Below are positions 25,084 through 37,170 of a DNA stretch of 64,000 nucleotides, piece by piece. The DNA comes from Welwitschia mirabilis. Lineage: Eukaryota > Gnetophyta > Gnetopsida > Welwitschiales. The stretch covers positions 125,285,165-125,349,164 of the forward strand of contig JBOZIK010000001.1 in assembly GCA_051453625.1 (NCBI GenBank), given 5' to 3'. Position 1 is the stretch's first letter. Every line of letters starts with the position of its first letter. The notes beneath the pieces are model-generated. The model did not search any database. It saw nothing but the letters and a program-made list of their open reading frames with translations, and was not told where the DNA came from. The translations under genes were made by a program, and so were the position numbers.

Positions 25084-25640
25084 TTACAAAATAATAGTAG
25101 GAACTTTGATTTATGTAATCAACAATATACCAATTGTATCATATGTTGTTGATGTGTTATTAAAATATCTTCATGTATCTAAGGTTACTTGTCTAAATGT
25201 TGTAAAGATAGTACTAAGATATATAAAGAAGATAAAAGAGTTACATTAAACCTATCAAAGAAACTTCCAATTCATCCTCAAGACATACTCTGACTTAGAT
25301 TTTACTAGAAAAACTAATACCTTTTTATCAACATTGAGTATATCATGTTCTTGGGAACATTTCCTCTGTTTTGGTGGTTAAAGTACTAGAAAAGTATAGC
25401 ATAATGTTCCATTAAAGCCGAATATACATCTACTTTTAAAGCATATAAAAACATTAAAAGGCTGAGAAAATTATTAAAGGTAGAAAAACTAAAATAGACT
25501 AAGGTAATAAAGGTCTTCATCGACAATCAGTTAATAATTTACATAGCAAAAAATTCGTGGCACCATAAACACTTTAATGTTGGAATCCACAAAATTAGAA
25601 AACTCTTAAATAACGAAGTGATTATTCTAGTACAATATCT
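25084..25640 (+). pseudogene. Copia RT C-terminus and RNase H, continued from 9901
   Basis: Continuation of the copia pol interrupted at 9901. 'KIIVGTLIYVINNIPIVSYV' and 'RYIKKIKELH' (25086-25246) match the V-G-S-L-x-Y-L...R-P-D and R-Y-I-K-G-T blocks at the end of copia RT. RNase H follows with 'YSDLDF' (25290s), a frameshift, an 'A-E-Y' piece near 25420, and 'IDNQLIIYIAKNSWHH' (25518-25565), the D-N-x-x-A-I-x-I-A-x-N-P block. It is disabled by stops and frameshifts. Confidence 0.92.
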
Positions 25641-26216
25641 AACTGTAAAATAAACTACTTATTTTTTATGAGTTGATTCAAACTTATTTTTTATTGTGCA
25701 TTATGATCTTCATTTAAATTTTGAGTCTCTAATTAAAGTTACTTCTGATCCTAGTACCACTGGATGTGTAGTACAATTATGGCCTAGTATTATGAGGTTT
25801 ATAGTACATGTTTTGACGTAGCATTATAGGATGTGTAATACACATAATAAGCCTATCTACTATGGAATGTATAGTAGTAAATTGAATATTTCTTTAATGA
25901 AGTAGTTACCTTACACAAAAAATCCTTTAAGAAGGTTTTATTATAGTCTACATTCCCATGGTTTTCCTTTAGGAACTTCTATTTTTTCTTGGAAGAGATC
26001 ATATTCCCACATTACAGGTGAAATTACTAAGGTTTATATGCACACAATAGTTTCACATTTAGGGATATGTAAAAACTCTAGTAAAACCATAATAGTGTGC
26101 TTGCCTTTGTAAGTAAGCTTTCAATGAAATAAGAATGAAGAAACATTTTGGAGAATATTTAGTTTAACAAAATATTTCTCATCTCTCTTGCTCTTCTATT
26201 TCCCAACAATATGATC
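25641..26216 (+). repeat. 3' LTR of copia copy 2
   Basis: Non-coding DNA after RNase H, ending 'ttcccaaca'. It is homologous, inverted, to 33620-34260 and, for its last 150 bases, to 590-745. It contains four 21-bp palindromic units (25754-25877). The left edge is not fixed. Confidence 0.75.
25754..25877. repeat. Array of four 21-bp imperfect palindromes
   Basis: Units at 25754-25774, 25787-25807, 25821-25841 and 25857-25877, spaced 33-36 bp. Each has arms close to GTACTAT and ATAGTAC around a GGGATGT-like centre. The LTR at 33.9 kb has the same array reversed. They may act as LTR hairpins or protein-binding sites; that role is inferred. Confidence 0.85.
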
Positions 26217-27565
26217 TTTTAAGTAATTAATCTTAACTTTTAGTAATTTTTATAGTTTTGATATCTTTAATAATAATTTTATGAAAATTTTATTAGAAAA
26301 AAGTTAATAAATAACATCTATCCAAATGTTAAAATTAAATAATTTCATTTATATAAAGAAATCCGATCTACAAGGTATAATTAGTAAATTGAAACTTTTA
26401 CAATAAGGTCTAAAATAATAATAAAATATTTACATAAGTGGATATGAAATTTTTGTATCACTCATTTATTCATATGTCTCATCCAAGTTAAGAAAGTAAA
26501 ATTACTTGGTAAAAATAAATGGTTAAAGTAGTTAGTAAAACAAGTGGATTTAAAAAATCAAGTGTACTACACTCTATTATGACATTTTCTTTCTTATGTT
26601 TTGTGTTGATAGATTTGATGAATCTTGTAGCTGATGAGCATATAAAGGAACATGCACTCTTTTTCCTAAACTAAGAAGGATGAAAGAGCATATTTTACTC
26701 TATCATGACTTTTATCCTTCTTAATATTTATAAAAGCATCTAGTTTAGAAAATATTCATTTTCTTGTTCATTGGAATTGGAAAGTTTTATCTAATGGTGA
26801 CATATGACAATTGAGAAATTTGTGCATAGGAAAATATTTATTGCTTTAATGCATATTACATATTATTAAATGCATATTTTTAATTTATTAAATATGGTTA
26901 TTAGCTTATGAAGGATTATAAAGGAACCATCATAAGAAAATGATATATGTAATTAACCTTGATAATTAAAGTAAAATAATTACTCACCCTAAGTAGACGC
27001 GTAAATCACAAATATGATGTACTCTTTCTAATTCATATATTAATGTTACTTATCATTCAATCTCAATAAAATTATTAATAATTACTAATCCTATCTATTT
27101 TAATATTATTAATCTTATCTAATTTAATGTGATCTTATTAGCTTATGGTTAAAATGATATATATGGTTTTTAACTAAATACATCAAGAACCTTTGATCTA
27201 TTGTTTACCTATAAATAAAACTCTTCACACTTCTAAAAATAAATTTTTTATTTTTATGTAATTACATGCTATCAAATTCCCTTCTCATTCTTCCATGTTC
27301 CTCTCTTCTCTTATCATTCTTTTACTTTTTGAGTATGGACCTTGAAGCTTGAAGCTTAAATCCTAGATCTTAGGGCTTGAAGATTAAAGCTAAGAATCTT
27401 CACATTATGACTTTATTAAATCTTCATCAATCTCTATCAATTATTAATTTTTAATCATTACTTTTTCAAATAGACTTCCTTCACTTATTTTATTTTTATG
27501 TTACTTATTTATCTTAAGAATTAATGGCATAAAAGAATATTTAATAAAGTTATTGCATATGCTTA
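26217..27565. other. Unassigned, possible LTR scrap
   Basis: Mostly featureless AT-rich DNA. Near 26690-26740 a 14-bp inverted repeat (AAGAAGGATGAAAG and its near-complement) is visible. 27205-27420 has CTATAAATAA, a C/T-rich stretch and 'cttgaagcttgaagctt', similar in order to the promoter region of the gypsy LTR at 10700-10800, so an old LTR fragment is possible. Confidence 0.35.
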
Positions 27566-27699
27566 TTGTAAATTTTTTAATGGAATAACAAGTAAAAATT
27601 CTATTAATGCAAATACATTATAGGAGGAACAAAGATGTCCTTTGATACAAGATAAGTAAGGAAGCATCTAGCTTCTGATTGTACACCTAACAAAGACCA

Positions 27700-29990
27700 A
27701 ACAATTACTAAAACATAATTTAAACTAAGAACAACATAACAAAAAGACTAAGGCCATCTTAGATTACGAAAAAAAAACTAAAGATAATTAGAAGCCCCTA
27801 CATCTAGAAAATAGGTTCCTATGATGTCTTTGAATGAGCTTTCTACCTAGCTCATCTATCAACACCTCAAAGGCTTGATTTAGTTATTTATAAGAGTCCA
27901 TCCTTTTTGGATTTATGTCTAGGTACATTCTTAGGACATTCCTTCTATATGTAATTTTATGAAACTCAAAGGAGCTCTATAACTAGTCCTTATCATTATG
28001 TATGAGAATTTATGCAGTTCTTTAATAGTTGCCATCAAAACTAAGCATCTAGCCTCCTCCATATCTAGCTTCTCTACTTCTAATCTATAACTTTACTAGG
28101 GCTTTTCTTACTATTAGTTAGCATTATCTTAATCTTCTTCTTTTCCTCGATGAATATGCTATTCTAAATTTAAATGTAAATTCTTCTACTCACTAAGAGT
28201 TAAGGGTGAAATCACTCTCAATTGTTCAATGGGGGAGTGGAGATGGTATTACCCTTATCTACACATTGGAGGATGGGGACGAAGTCTCCTTTCCCATTAC
28301 CTTCAGGGATGATGTTGATTCTATTCTTATCTCAACCTAGCTCTACCTCCTCATGGACCTCCTTTGTTTCTTTTAGAGAAATGGAGGAAATTCTCCTTTT
28401 TGCACTTTTATCTTCTTAGAGAAAGCTTAAGATTTCTTAGCCTACCTTTGCTGCCCCTCATAAGGCTATAACTAGATCTGAATGTCTGGTTTTATCCTTT
28501 TTTCTTCTAAAACTTGAAGAAAGAAATATATTATATTAACTTGTTATCCTAAGTATAGTACTTTAAGAAAGACAAAATGAATACCTATTAGCTTATAAAT
28601 GTAAACAGAGTGGATGAAGTATTTATTCATCATTTCCACCCCCACACCCCATGGGTAAGGAAGAGAACTCTTGTGAATGTGACCATTTGAGAGTTTAGGA
28701 ATATCTAGTAGTAAAAATGGTGAGCTTTTTGTTGTCCCCTAACATTAATAGAGATTCTTTCTCCCTCCATTAACATCTTGAGATACCCTTCTAAAGAATT
28801 TTCTGTAAGCTAAATTTACACTTTCTTAAACTTTGCAAAGTCTTCTCACTAGTTTTTAAAAAGGGGATGATATCTTCCTCTAGTTTCCCTTTTAGTTTTT
28901 TATGAGGGACTCCCATATAATGGTTTACACTTTCTACCATAGCTCTGGGTAAGCTTTAAATAGGGTTAATATCTCTGGTTCAAATAGGGGAGAAACATTC
29001 ACAACTACTTTGACTTTGAAAGAATACTATTTTAAGTTATAAGCTATACATGTAGGAAGGAGAAGAGGGTATTAATAAAAATGATCTAATTACATATCTT
29101 CTAAATCTACTATAATATCAGATGTAGTCCCTCAACCTACCTTCTTTTATGCTCTTTTCTTTCAGTGTAGTAATTATGCATTAATGCAGTAAGCCATTTG
29201 GTCTAAGTATACTTCTTAAATAAATGATCAGTAGTCTCTTTAGGCCTTTGATAGAGGGGATAGGAAAAAAATTATAATTCCCCTTTTAATTAAATTATCT
29301 TTAGTTAAGATCTTATTCTTTTATAAAATCTAAGAAAAACTTTTAATTTTGTCTAGGATATTTCTCTTTCAAAATTCTTTTACCCCTTGCATCTTATTGT
29401 ACTTTTTGATTAAGATAGATTTATTAGTATTTTCTAAAGTAAAGCTTATACTCTTAATATTTTGGTAGGAGTTTACTAGGTGCCTTAAAGATAATACTCC
29501 CCTCCCTTACTATCCCATAGGTTTTATTTATACTTGATCAAGTTGCTCTAAAGAAGATACTCAATCTTTTGGTCTTTGAGGCTCCTAGCCTTTATATGCT
29601 TTTGAGTAGACAATTATGTTCCATTTGGAAAGGGGAATTCTATATTTATCCTTCCCTCTTAACTAGATAAAGTGTTTAATCATTATATTTATTTTCTTAA
29701 TAATGTGATTTCAGGGGGCAATAATAAAACTTAAGTATCTGAAATTATCTATGAGGTAGAATTTGGAAAGAATAACTTTAACTTTTGAGAAGAGAAATTT
29801 ATTTATCTAGGTACTGCATTTCCCTTGGATGTTCTCAATGATATGCTTACAAGATTATATTTTATTCTAATGTCAAAATGAGATAACTAAATAAATATCA
29901 TTAATTCCCCATTATTTGGCTTTTAGATGTTGCCCCTATACATGATTTTCAAATCTATAAAGTGGATTTTTGTCTTATTTTAGTTGACCA
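27700..29990 (-). pseudogene. L1 ORF2 C-terminal part, unreadable
   Basis: This should hold the end of ORF2 (thumb, Cys-rich region, sometimes RNase H). A few frame pieces are protein-like (for example 'MEEARCLVLMATIKEL' near 28010-28060) but no domain can be named. Confidence 0.4.
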
Positions 29991-30830
29991 TTAGTTCTGT
30001 GGCTTTGCTAAACAATTGCATTGCACTTCTGATGGCTCTGGCTTGCTAACAAGAGGCTTAAGTCATTATGATTATATCATCAACACAACGATTATTAATG
30101 GATTTTTGCTTCCTAATCTTAGTTCCTTTAATACTGCTTCTTTCTAGCCATTTCTTATTAGCATTTCTTGTAACACATGCATAACAAATAGAAATAGGTA
30201 AGATGATAATGAGTCTATTCATTTGAGGCCTCATCCTACTGTGAAATACTTAAATCTAGTGCCATTAATATCCAGGCAAAATTTAGCTAAAGCCTACGTG
30301 TTCATCCATAGATTTACTATATCTTCTGTAAACCTAGTTTTTCTTGAGTATGATTCCTATAGCACTTTAACTAACTATGTCATATACCTTAGCTATATTA
30401 ATTTTGGTAAGCATTAGAGGAAATTTAATGCTTTTTGATAGAATGATAATCTTACAAGTAAGTAAAATTTGTTCTTATATGTACCTAGAGCAGATGAAAC
30501 TATCTTGGTTTGGAAAGATGACTTTATGTAACAAAGGGGTGATACAGCCAACCATTATCTTTGTAAAAATCCTATAAAGCACATTACATATCCAATCAAT
30601 CTATACTTTTTTAAACTGTTAGCATCTATTTTCTTTGGAATAAGGACTATTCAAGTTTTATTTATCTCAATAAGGGTTCTCTTACTTCAGAATATCTCCT
30701 GCATGACATCTTAAATGTTTTCATCAAGGAGGGGAAAATAAACATTGAAAAGTTCTATGGGGCACCCATCAAGCCCTACGACTTTGTTGTTTTTCATGGA
30801 TTTAATGACCTACTTTACCTCTTTCTAGTT
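29991..30830 (-). pseudogene. L1 reverse transcriptase domain
   Basis: Reading the minus strand, 'IKSMKNNKVVGLDGCPIELF' (30748-30808) matches the I-K-x-L-K-x-x-K-A-P-G-P-D-G-F-P block. 'SLSSYLFLFVMHVL' (about 30172-30215) matches D-P-L-S-P-Y-L-F-x-L-x-M. 'CVDDIIIM' (30065-30090) stands for the catalytic F-A-D-D block. One of the two catalytic-block aspartates' neighbours is changed (A to V) and frames are broken, so the enzyme is inactive. Confidence 0.9.
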
Positions 30831-31955
30831 AATGAGCTTACATAACTCTTTATGTTCTTCTTTAATAATCTTATTAGGAATGCATAATAGCTTGGGATTA
30901 ATATCCTCCCACTTCTAAACTATTTTGAGTTGATTCTTCACTTCTAAACTGATTTCCTCCTAATTTTTAATAATCTACTTTTTACCTTGAGCTTTTTAAT
31001 CTTTGTCTATAATCTGGGTTGAGTCACCTGATGGAAGAAACATTTTATGTGTTTATCACCTTCTCATAGCCATTAAATTCTAGATCTTTCTTTCTACTAT
31101 TACTCTTCATTTATGGTGATCTCTTGGATTTATTGAAAAAAGTTATACTCACATTATCTGAGGTCATTTTGATCTTATTCCTACTCTTGTTTTGTTTGGA
31201 TCTTCTAGATATTCTTCTCACTTTTATTCTTTTTTCTCCTAGTGCTTCATATGATCTTTTAGAATGTTTAGACCTCTATACAAGAACATGAAAGACCTAG
31301 TTTTATCATGGTTTTGCTAGATTTTCTCTACCATAATTCTCATTTCTTATATATTAGTCTAATATCTTTCCATCTTAAAGGAGAATTTTAGGGATAATTT
31401 TATCCCTGTCTGAAACTTAACTAGTCTATAATCCAAAGTTATTATGTTAAGGTCCTAGGATTTTATTAATGTGTTATTGAGTATTTCTCTTTCAACCAAA
31501 ATTCTATTAATCCTACATATATAGATTATTACTTCCTCTTCTATTTGATCATGTGTATTTGCATCCTAGAATTGAAATATTTGTTAAGACATCTTACACC
31601 ATAAACTCCTTAAGGATTTCAGATCTTTTGCTATTCTAGTTACTTCCACCTAATTTCTCCCATGTATGTATACATTAATTAAAATCTCTTGCTACTAGTC
31701 ATCTATTCTTGTTTGCAATAGTATTGAGTAGGCTCTTATATTCTTTCTTCTTGTTCATGTTTTCTTGGGGAGTGTAAATATTTATGATAACCCAATATTT
31801 CCCCTTAAGGAATATTGAAAGGTGATGAGGGCCCTTATTAATCAGCCCAGCCTTCTTACTTATTACATTTATTAGCCCTTCTAATTTCCTTTGGTTCTAT
31901 GGTAAAAATTTTCTAGTACTACTAGAATATTATCATTTTCTTATCATTACTTATT

Positions 31956-32057
31956 TTGATTTCTTGAAGGCAAATTAACTTAATGTGATTTTTAACAATA
32001 ATGTCTATTATAGTTTATTTTTCATAGGAGGATCCTAGGCCTCTGCAATTCAAGTGA
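31956..32057 (-). pseudogene. L1 endonuclease N-terminus
   Basis: The minus strand reads 'LNCRGLGSS' then 'IIVKNHIKLICLQEIK', matching W-N-x-R-G-L-G and L-x-x-L-Q-E-T-K at the start of the APE-type endonuclease of plant L1. The catalytic Glu survives; the rest of the domain (about 30900-31950) is too decayed to follow. Confidence 0.8.
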
Positions 32058-32399
32058 GGCAATACATTAGGTAGGTTTCTACTCTTTTTTGAGCATCCTC
32101 AATCCTTTTCTTAATGTTTCCTCTATTATGGCTTGTGAGTTATTTATCATGCCCTCTGTGATCTTCTTATCTCTTAGTATTTTGTTGCTTGATCTTCCCT
32201 TAGTGTGCTACTCTATATCACTTGGTTGTGCCTTATTTGATTGCATGTTATCCTCTCTTAATTGCTACTATTCCTCTTTTCCTTCCTTGGCTAAGGATTG
32301 CAATGGATTGGTATTAAGGTTTTCCTTTCCATTTTTTAGAATAACCAATATGCTCCTAACCCCTTCCTTTTTCTTCTTAAACTAGCAAGCTTTCATTTT

Positions 32400-33110
32400 G
32401 TGTTTTGTTTTTCTAAAAAATATGCATTCCTCATTTTTTTACCATATCTACTAGTTTTTTTCTACATTTATCCTTGGAGTTCCCTTTCTTCCCATAGTGA
32501 GAGCATGTCTCTTCTATATTTAAACATCTACTGGGAGGATGCTCTAATTTCCTATAGGTTTCATATATAATTAGTATATTTTTTTATACTTGACTTCTAG
32601 ACTACATTCTCCGTATTTGAAGTGAAACCTAATAGATTAAATCTCCTTTTTTTTCTATACTTGTTCAAACATAGGATCTAGCTATAGAAATAATCAAGTT
32701 TTCTTTATTATTATTATGCTTATCTTAATGAGATCCCTAAATTATAAGGCTATCTTTGTAAGAAAACCTTTATCCCATAATTCTATTAGAAATCTAAAAA
32801 TCCTCATTCAAATTAAGAATCTTTGAAAAATGTTTGATTCTAATTGAGCCCTTAGGCCTAGTTTACTAAAGCAAGCCATTTACTCTAAACAATCATGACT
32901 TCTAACTATGACTTCATCTTTATCTTTTTCATTATCAAACTAAAAGAGAACTAGCCTATCTAACAAAGTAAGAACTTGGACTTTAATGAACCCTGTCTAA
33001 ATAGTGACCATCTAGTTCCTATTAAGGTCTAATCTTGGCCTTGTACTAGAGGAAACAAATTTTCCCAAGAGACTAAATTAAAACCTTTTTTTAAGTTTTA
33101 CACATGCATC
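32400..33110 (-). pseudogene. L1 ORF1 (RNA-binding, zinc-knuckle) remnant
   Basis: The minus strand at about 32467-32540 reads 'LEHPPSRCLN' and 'CSHYGKKGNSKDKC', a decayed C-x2-C-x4-H-x4-C knuckle with Tyr and Asn at the second and third ligands. Upstream (32560-33100) lie pieces such as 'LIELWDKGFLTKIA', like the DUF4283-type region of plant L1 ORF1. Stops are frequent. Confidence 0.65.
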
Positions 33111-33124
33111 ATTGTCTATATCTA

Positions 33125-33200
33125 GAACTAGAGAGCTCCCATCTCTGAAGAGCTTGGCTTTCGAACTAGAGAGCTCCCATCTCTGAAGAGCTTGGCTTTC
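33125..33200 (-). repeat. Perfect 38-bp tandem duplication
   Basis: Two identical 38-bp units start at 33125 and 33163 with 'gaactagagagctccc'. Perfect identity in such a mutated background implies a recent duplication or an assembly artefact. Confidence 0.95.
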
Positions 33201-33315
33201 TCTATAGTAGGGTGAAGTTTTGAGATAGACAGTCCTAAAAATGATATAATGCAAAAACTTAACAAAATTTCTCTTTATCTAGACAAGCTCCTCCTAGAAC
33301 TAGTAATGAAATGCC

Positions 33316-33392
33316 CCATCCTCTCCCCCCCTTCCCCCCCCCCCCACTTCCCCCCCGAAAACTCCCACCCCCTTCCTTCCCCCCCATGTCTT
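33316..33392 (-). other. C-tract cluster (G-rich on minus strand)
   Basis: Runs of 7, 12, 7, 5 and 7 C bases (33325-33331, 33334-33345, 33350-33356, then 33368-33386) separated by 1-9 bases in otherwise AT-rich DNA. The minus strand, the LINE's sense strand, meets the G-quadruplex pattern. It sits in what would be the LINE 5' region. Confidence 0.85.
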
Positions 33393-33480
33393 ATAGTCCC
33401 TCCATGCTGCGACCACCTTTTTCCCTTATCTAGGATGTTTCTACTCTTTAAAATTTTGCCTAGTACTCTCTCAAGCTAGG

Positions 33481-33619
33481 GGTTTTCGATTATAGTAAGG
33501 TTCACTTTATTAATCTTAACTCTTTTATTTGGCTTAAATTAAGATGACGGGTAGATTTGAGGAATATCTTTACATGCTTATTTAATGGCATTACTAATGA
33601 AAAATTTTATCCAGATAAT
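33481..33619. other. Junction between LINE and copia LTR
   Basis: Short AT-rich stretch with no recognisable feature. Confidence 0.4.
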
Positions 33620-34260
33620 TAAAGGATTCTATAGCAAAGATGCAAAGCAAAAAAAGAGAGTAAAACAAAAAATAAAACTTTTCAAAAATTAATTTTATTT
33701 TTTCTCTCTATTTTAAATATTGCAATGATTTTTTATAGGTAAGCACACCTAACTAGTGCTCTAGCAATTTCCCCTCAATGTGGAAATATACTTTTCTTTA
33801 AGAAAAATAGAGTGCCTAGAGGAAAACCTTCCAAATGTAACTAGTAATAAAGCCTCCTTAAAAGGAGTTGTTATGTGAGTTAATTACTTCATAAAAAAGT
33901 AGTTAGATTTAGCTACACATCTTGTAGGAATAAGATTCATGTATTATGCATCTTGTAATTCTATAAAAAAAATGTACTATATATCTCATAGTACTAGATA
34001 AAGTTGTGCAAGTCCCATAGTACTAGGATTAAGAAAGGCTTTTCTTAATGATTTTAAAAGTTAAATAAAGCCAATATATATGAGTTTCACTAGATCATAT
34101 GGGTTGCACTAGCTCATAGTTAATCCTACCTTAAAGTAAAAATTTTAAAACTTTTCTTGACCAAATACCTTTATTTGAATAGAAGTTATTTATTCTATGA
34201 TCAGATAATGCATTAATATAACAAGTTTATGTTGTATAAGTTTGTTATGTCCCATTTTCC
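33620..34260 (-). repeat. 3' LTR of a minus-strand copia element
   Basis: Reverse-complemented, this aligns with the copia LTR at 25641-26216: 'atgaagtaattaactcacat', 'ttttaaggaggctttatta', 'ggttttcctctaggcac', 'attgaggggaaattgct'. It carries four 21-bp palindromes (33910-34023). Both edges are approximate. Confidence 0.75.
33910..34023. repeat. Second array of four 21-bp palindromes
   Basis: Units at about 33910-33930, 33941-33961, 33974-33994 and 34003-34023. The third is the clearest, with arms GTACTAT and ATAGTAC intact. Same family as the array at 25754-25877, in reverse orientation. Confidence 0.85.
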
Positions 34261-35110
34261 ACAAGTGTATAAGCTACTTATTTTGTAATTTGGACCCATT
34301 GACAATGTAGAATGGAATCTTTGAAAGATGTTATTTCATCATTAAAAGTTAATTAAAGCTCATCATCATTATTAAAAAATGCATGAGATCTCTATATAGT
34401 TCTAGTTTTTCTCTTTTCATCATCATGAACATCTTATAAAGTAAACTCTAACCAACTACAACATTTTATTTTTTGGAAGTGATCAACATTATTACTAGAA
34501 AAACTAATGAGTTGCTACTAGGATTATATTTATATGTCTTAGGCACATGAAAATGCTTAATTCCTTTAAGTTATATAGTTGATAAACCATTTTAGTTAGA
34601 GGAACTGATAAATTAAGAGGGTTAGACACATATGCCCCTTTAATCACAAGACATTAAGTATCTAATAATCTTTAAAAATGAGAAAAAGGATGTAACTTGG
34701 AAATATCAAGATGATAATCACTCTATGAAGTTTATAAAAAGACATCACAAGATATGATGATCTTGTGATACTCAAGAATGTAAACAAGCTATGATTTTTT
34801 ACTAGTTGGATATCCCATAAATATGCTAATACAATCATTAGTACCTATCTTGTTGTGATGTTTGATAGATATATGAACCTAGTGCTTACATCCAAACACA
34901 TGAAGATGGATTAAAGTAGGCTTATTTTCATTCCATATTTTATTAGGGAATACATCCTCTTTGGAAGCATGACTACTACAATTATTGAGATATAATATAT
35001 TACAAATAGCTTCATCTCACAAAGAGGTTTTATAACCATTAAATTACATCATTGAATATGCCGTATTTTATTTGGTTCAATTAAATCATTTAGAAATATA
35101 TGGATATGTG
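34261..35110 (-). pseudogene. Copia integrase C-terminus and linker, RT deleted
   Basis: The minus strand from 35110 down aligns with 8240-8960 of copia copy 2. 'NKIWNENKPTLIHLHVFGCK' (about 34870-34930) matches the W-x-G-x-K-P-x-x-x-H-L-x-V-F-G-C block that ends copia integrase. The linker (34320-34450) matches 8890-8960 and then runs directly into LTR-like DNA, so the RT/RNase H part is missing. Confidence 0.75.
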
Positions 35111-37055
35111 TACAATGTATGTAACATATTATATAACATATGCTCGAAACCCACATATTAACAACCTAAAATATTTCAATATCTAATTCATATGAATGCA
35201 AACTAATATAAAGCTAATGAGAAATTTAATGATTATCTAGAGAGTTGTTTCATTTAATGAAAATTATAAATTTTGTTCTTTTCTAATTAAGCTTGATAAT
35301 GAAATAATAATGCAATGATGAATGGAATGTAATGAATGTAAAATGCTATGAATTGAAATGTAAAAAGATAAAAGTAAAATGTAATTCATAATGCAATCAA
35401 TTAACTAAATTAACAAACTTATTATTATCCAAGTTGTCCCTTATATTTATATTAAAAATAAGATTAATATAATTACACATCAATCTGATTCTAACCTAAA
35501 CTATAAGGTAGGAAAAACATATAATTAAAAGAGTATAAATTAACTTGATTGATCAAATTGTAAAAACATATACTTATATGCAGTAATATTTTAATGAACA
35601 AGACTTAGCCCAATACCAAAGAAAGCTCCTTACAAGTCAAGATGAATCCCTTATTAAAATAAACTCTAATCATCACAAGCTTGCTTGATGCTTAAAGGAA
35701 TACTAAAATGAATGCCTAATGGAGGTGTTTATAGTTTTTAAGTAGTAGTTTTAAACTTCAATGGGTGCAAACCAAAAAGATATAATTACATTTATGATTT
35801 CATAATAATTGGATTAATTTTTATATTAGTTAAAGTGATCATTCTTCTAGGATTCATTTAGAAAATCATAGGGGATAATCCTCAAATTCAAATAACTAAC
35901 CTTCACATTCCTTCCTAGTGTAACCACTAATAGTCATTTTTCTATCTTTATTTCGATGACCAAAGTGGACAATTATTAGAAAATAATGTGGTTTCTATTA
36001 ACTTTTACTTAGAGTCATTCATCTTCCTTTGTGTGGATGACCTGGTGGATGAACCTCTTTTCTTATCAAAATAATATTTAAATATTATCTCTTTATTTAA
36101 CATTGATTTCTTAATTTTTCAAATTATCAAAAGCATCTTTGAGGCATCTTCATTAGTCAAGCTAACTTCTATATTATGTCGTCAACCAAAATGTTTCCTA
36201 TGTATCTCACTTTATGCAATTAAATTACTTGTTACCTTGGTTTTACTAAAAGGGATCATGGATGGATCAATACTAAAAACCATCTAAAATATGCAATAAT
36301 TATGTAAAATTATGCGTTTTGTAATAATCATGATAATTGAGCATAATTATTCTAATTTCCCTATAAACCTATTAAATAGGCCTAAAAAGATACTCCATAA
36401 CAATGTCAAATGTGGCTAATTTGACCTTGGAACATAGCCCTCCACTAAGAATTTATCAATCCCTTATAGAGCATGTAGATAATAAGTAGTAAGCCAAATT
36501 AATAAGTTGAATAATCAAATTGATTAATTTTTTTAAAGTAATTTACTGTAGCTGTTTGAGGTGATAATTTAGTAAATCTTTTATCCATTTGTCCATATAG
36601 CTAATCTAAAACATTTATTTGCTTAGCTTTGTCTAAACAATGGGTTAAATAATGATTAATTAAATTAATTTTTGAAAAAGATTAATCTTATTGACTTCTT
36701 TGTAGCATACATTTACCTCAATTATGCTTATAAAAATCTTGTATGATCATTCTGCAATAACTACCCTAAGGAAATAATTAGATAACATGACTTTTGTACA
36801 TAAGCTTTTCCACTATGCCCTCGTCATGAATGAAAACAAGAAAATGGAATGCTAAATAGTAACAAAAAGTCCCTTTCAAGAATCTAACTTAAAGATCTTT
36901 CATTTCTCCCTTTTTACTTCTAACTTCTAAAGCATACTCTTCATCCCATCACATCCTCTTATTTATAAGGCTTCAAAACGAATCTTAATATGAAGGAATC
37001 ATCCAATGTTAATCTCTTACATATTTTATCATAAATAACTACTAAACTTAGCACA

Positions 37056-37160
37056 TTCCTTACACCTTTATTTCTTCTAAACATGACATATTTCTTAAAC
37101 CTAGATTTTATTTAGATATAGTATATTCCTTATACCTAGATTTCATCTAAACATGCTAAT
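37056..37160 (+). repeat. 35-bp tandem repeat, three copies
   Basis: Units start at 37056, 37091 and 37126 with 'ttcctta.acct' and continue 'agattt.atctaaacatg' or a variant. Confidence 0.75.
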
Positions 37161-37170
37161 TTAAATGAAT

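Larger units (their letters stand above)
27566..33480 (-). mobile_element. Degenerate L1 LINE, minus strand
   Basis: About 5.9 kb, close to the full length of a plant L1. In minus-strand order: G-rich 5' part, ORF1 with a zinc-knuckle remnant, endonuclease, reverse transcriptase, then a 3' end near 27566-27660 with 'tttgttcctcctataatg' and an A-rich tail (attaaaaaattt). The order and spacing are those of L1. Every frame is broken. Plus-strand frames at 28222, 30223, 30377, 32089 and 33249 are shadows of it. Confidence 0.85.

Noticed and set aside
28222-28419. Plus-strand frame with Ser/Pro-rich product
   Set aside because: It lies antisense inside the L1 ORF2 region and has no family resemblance.
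32089-32385. 98-codon hydrophobic plus-strand frame, possible membrane protein
   Set aside because: It is antisense to the L1 segment between ORF1 and the endonuclease; apparent hydrophobicity comes from T-rich codons.
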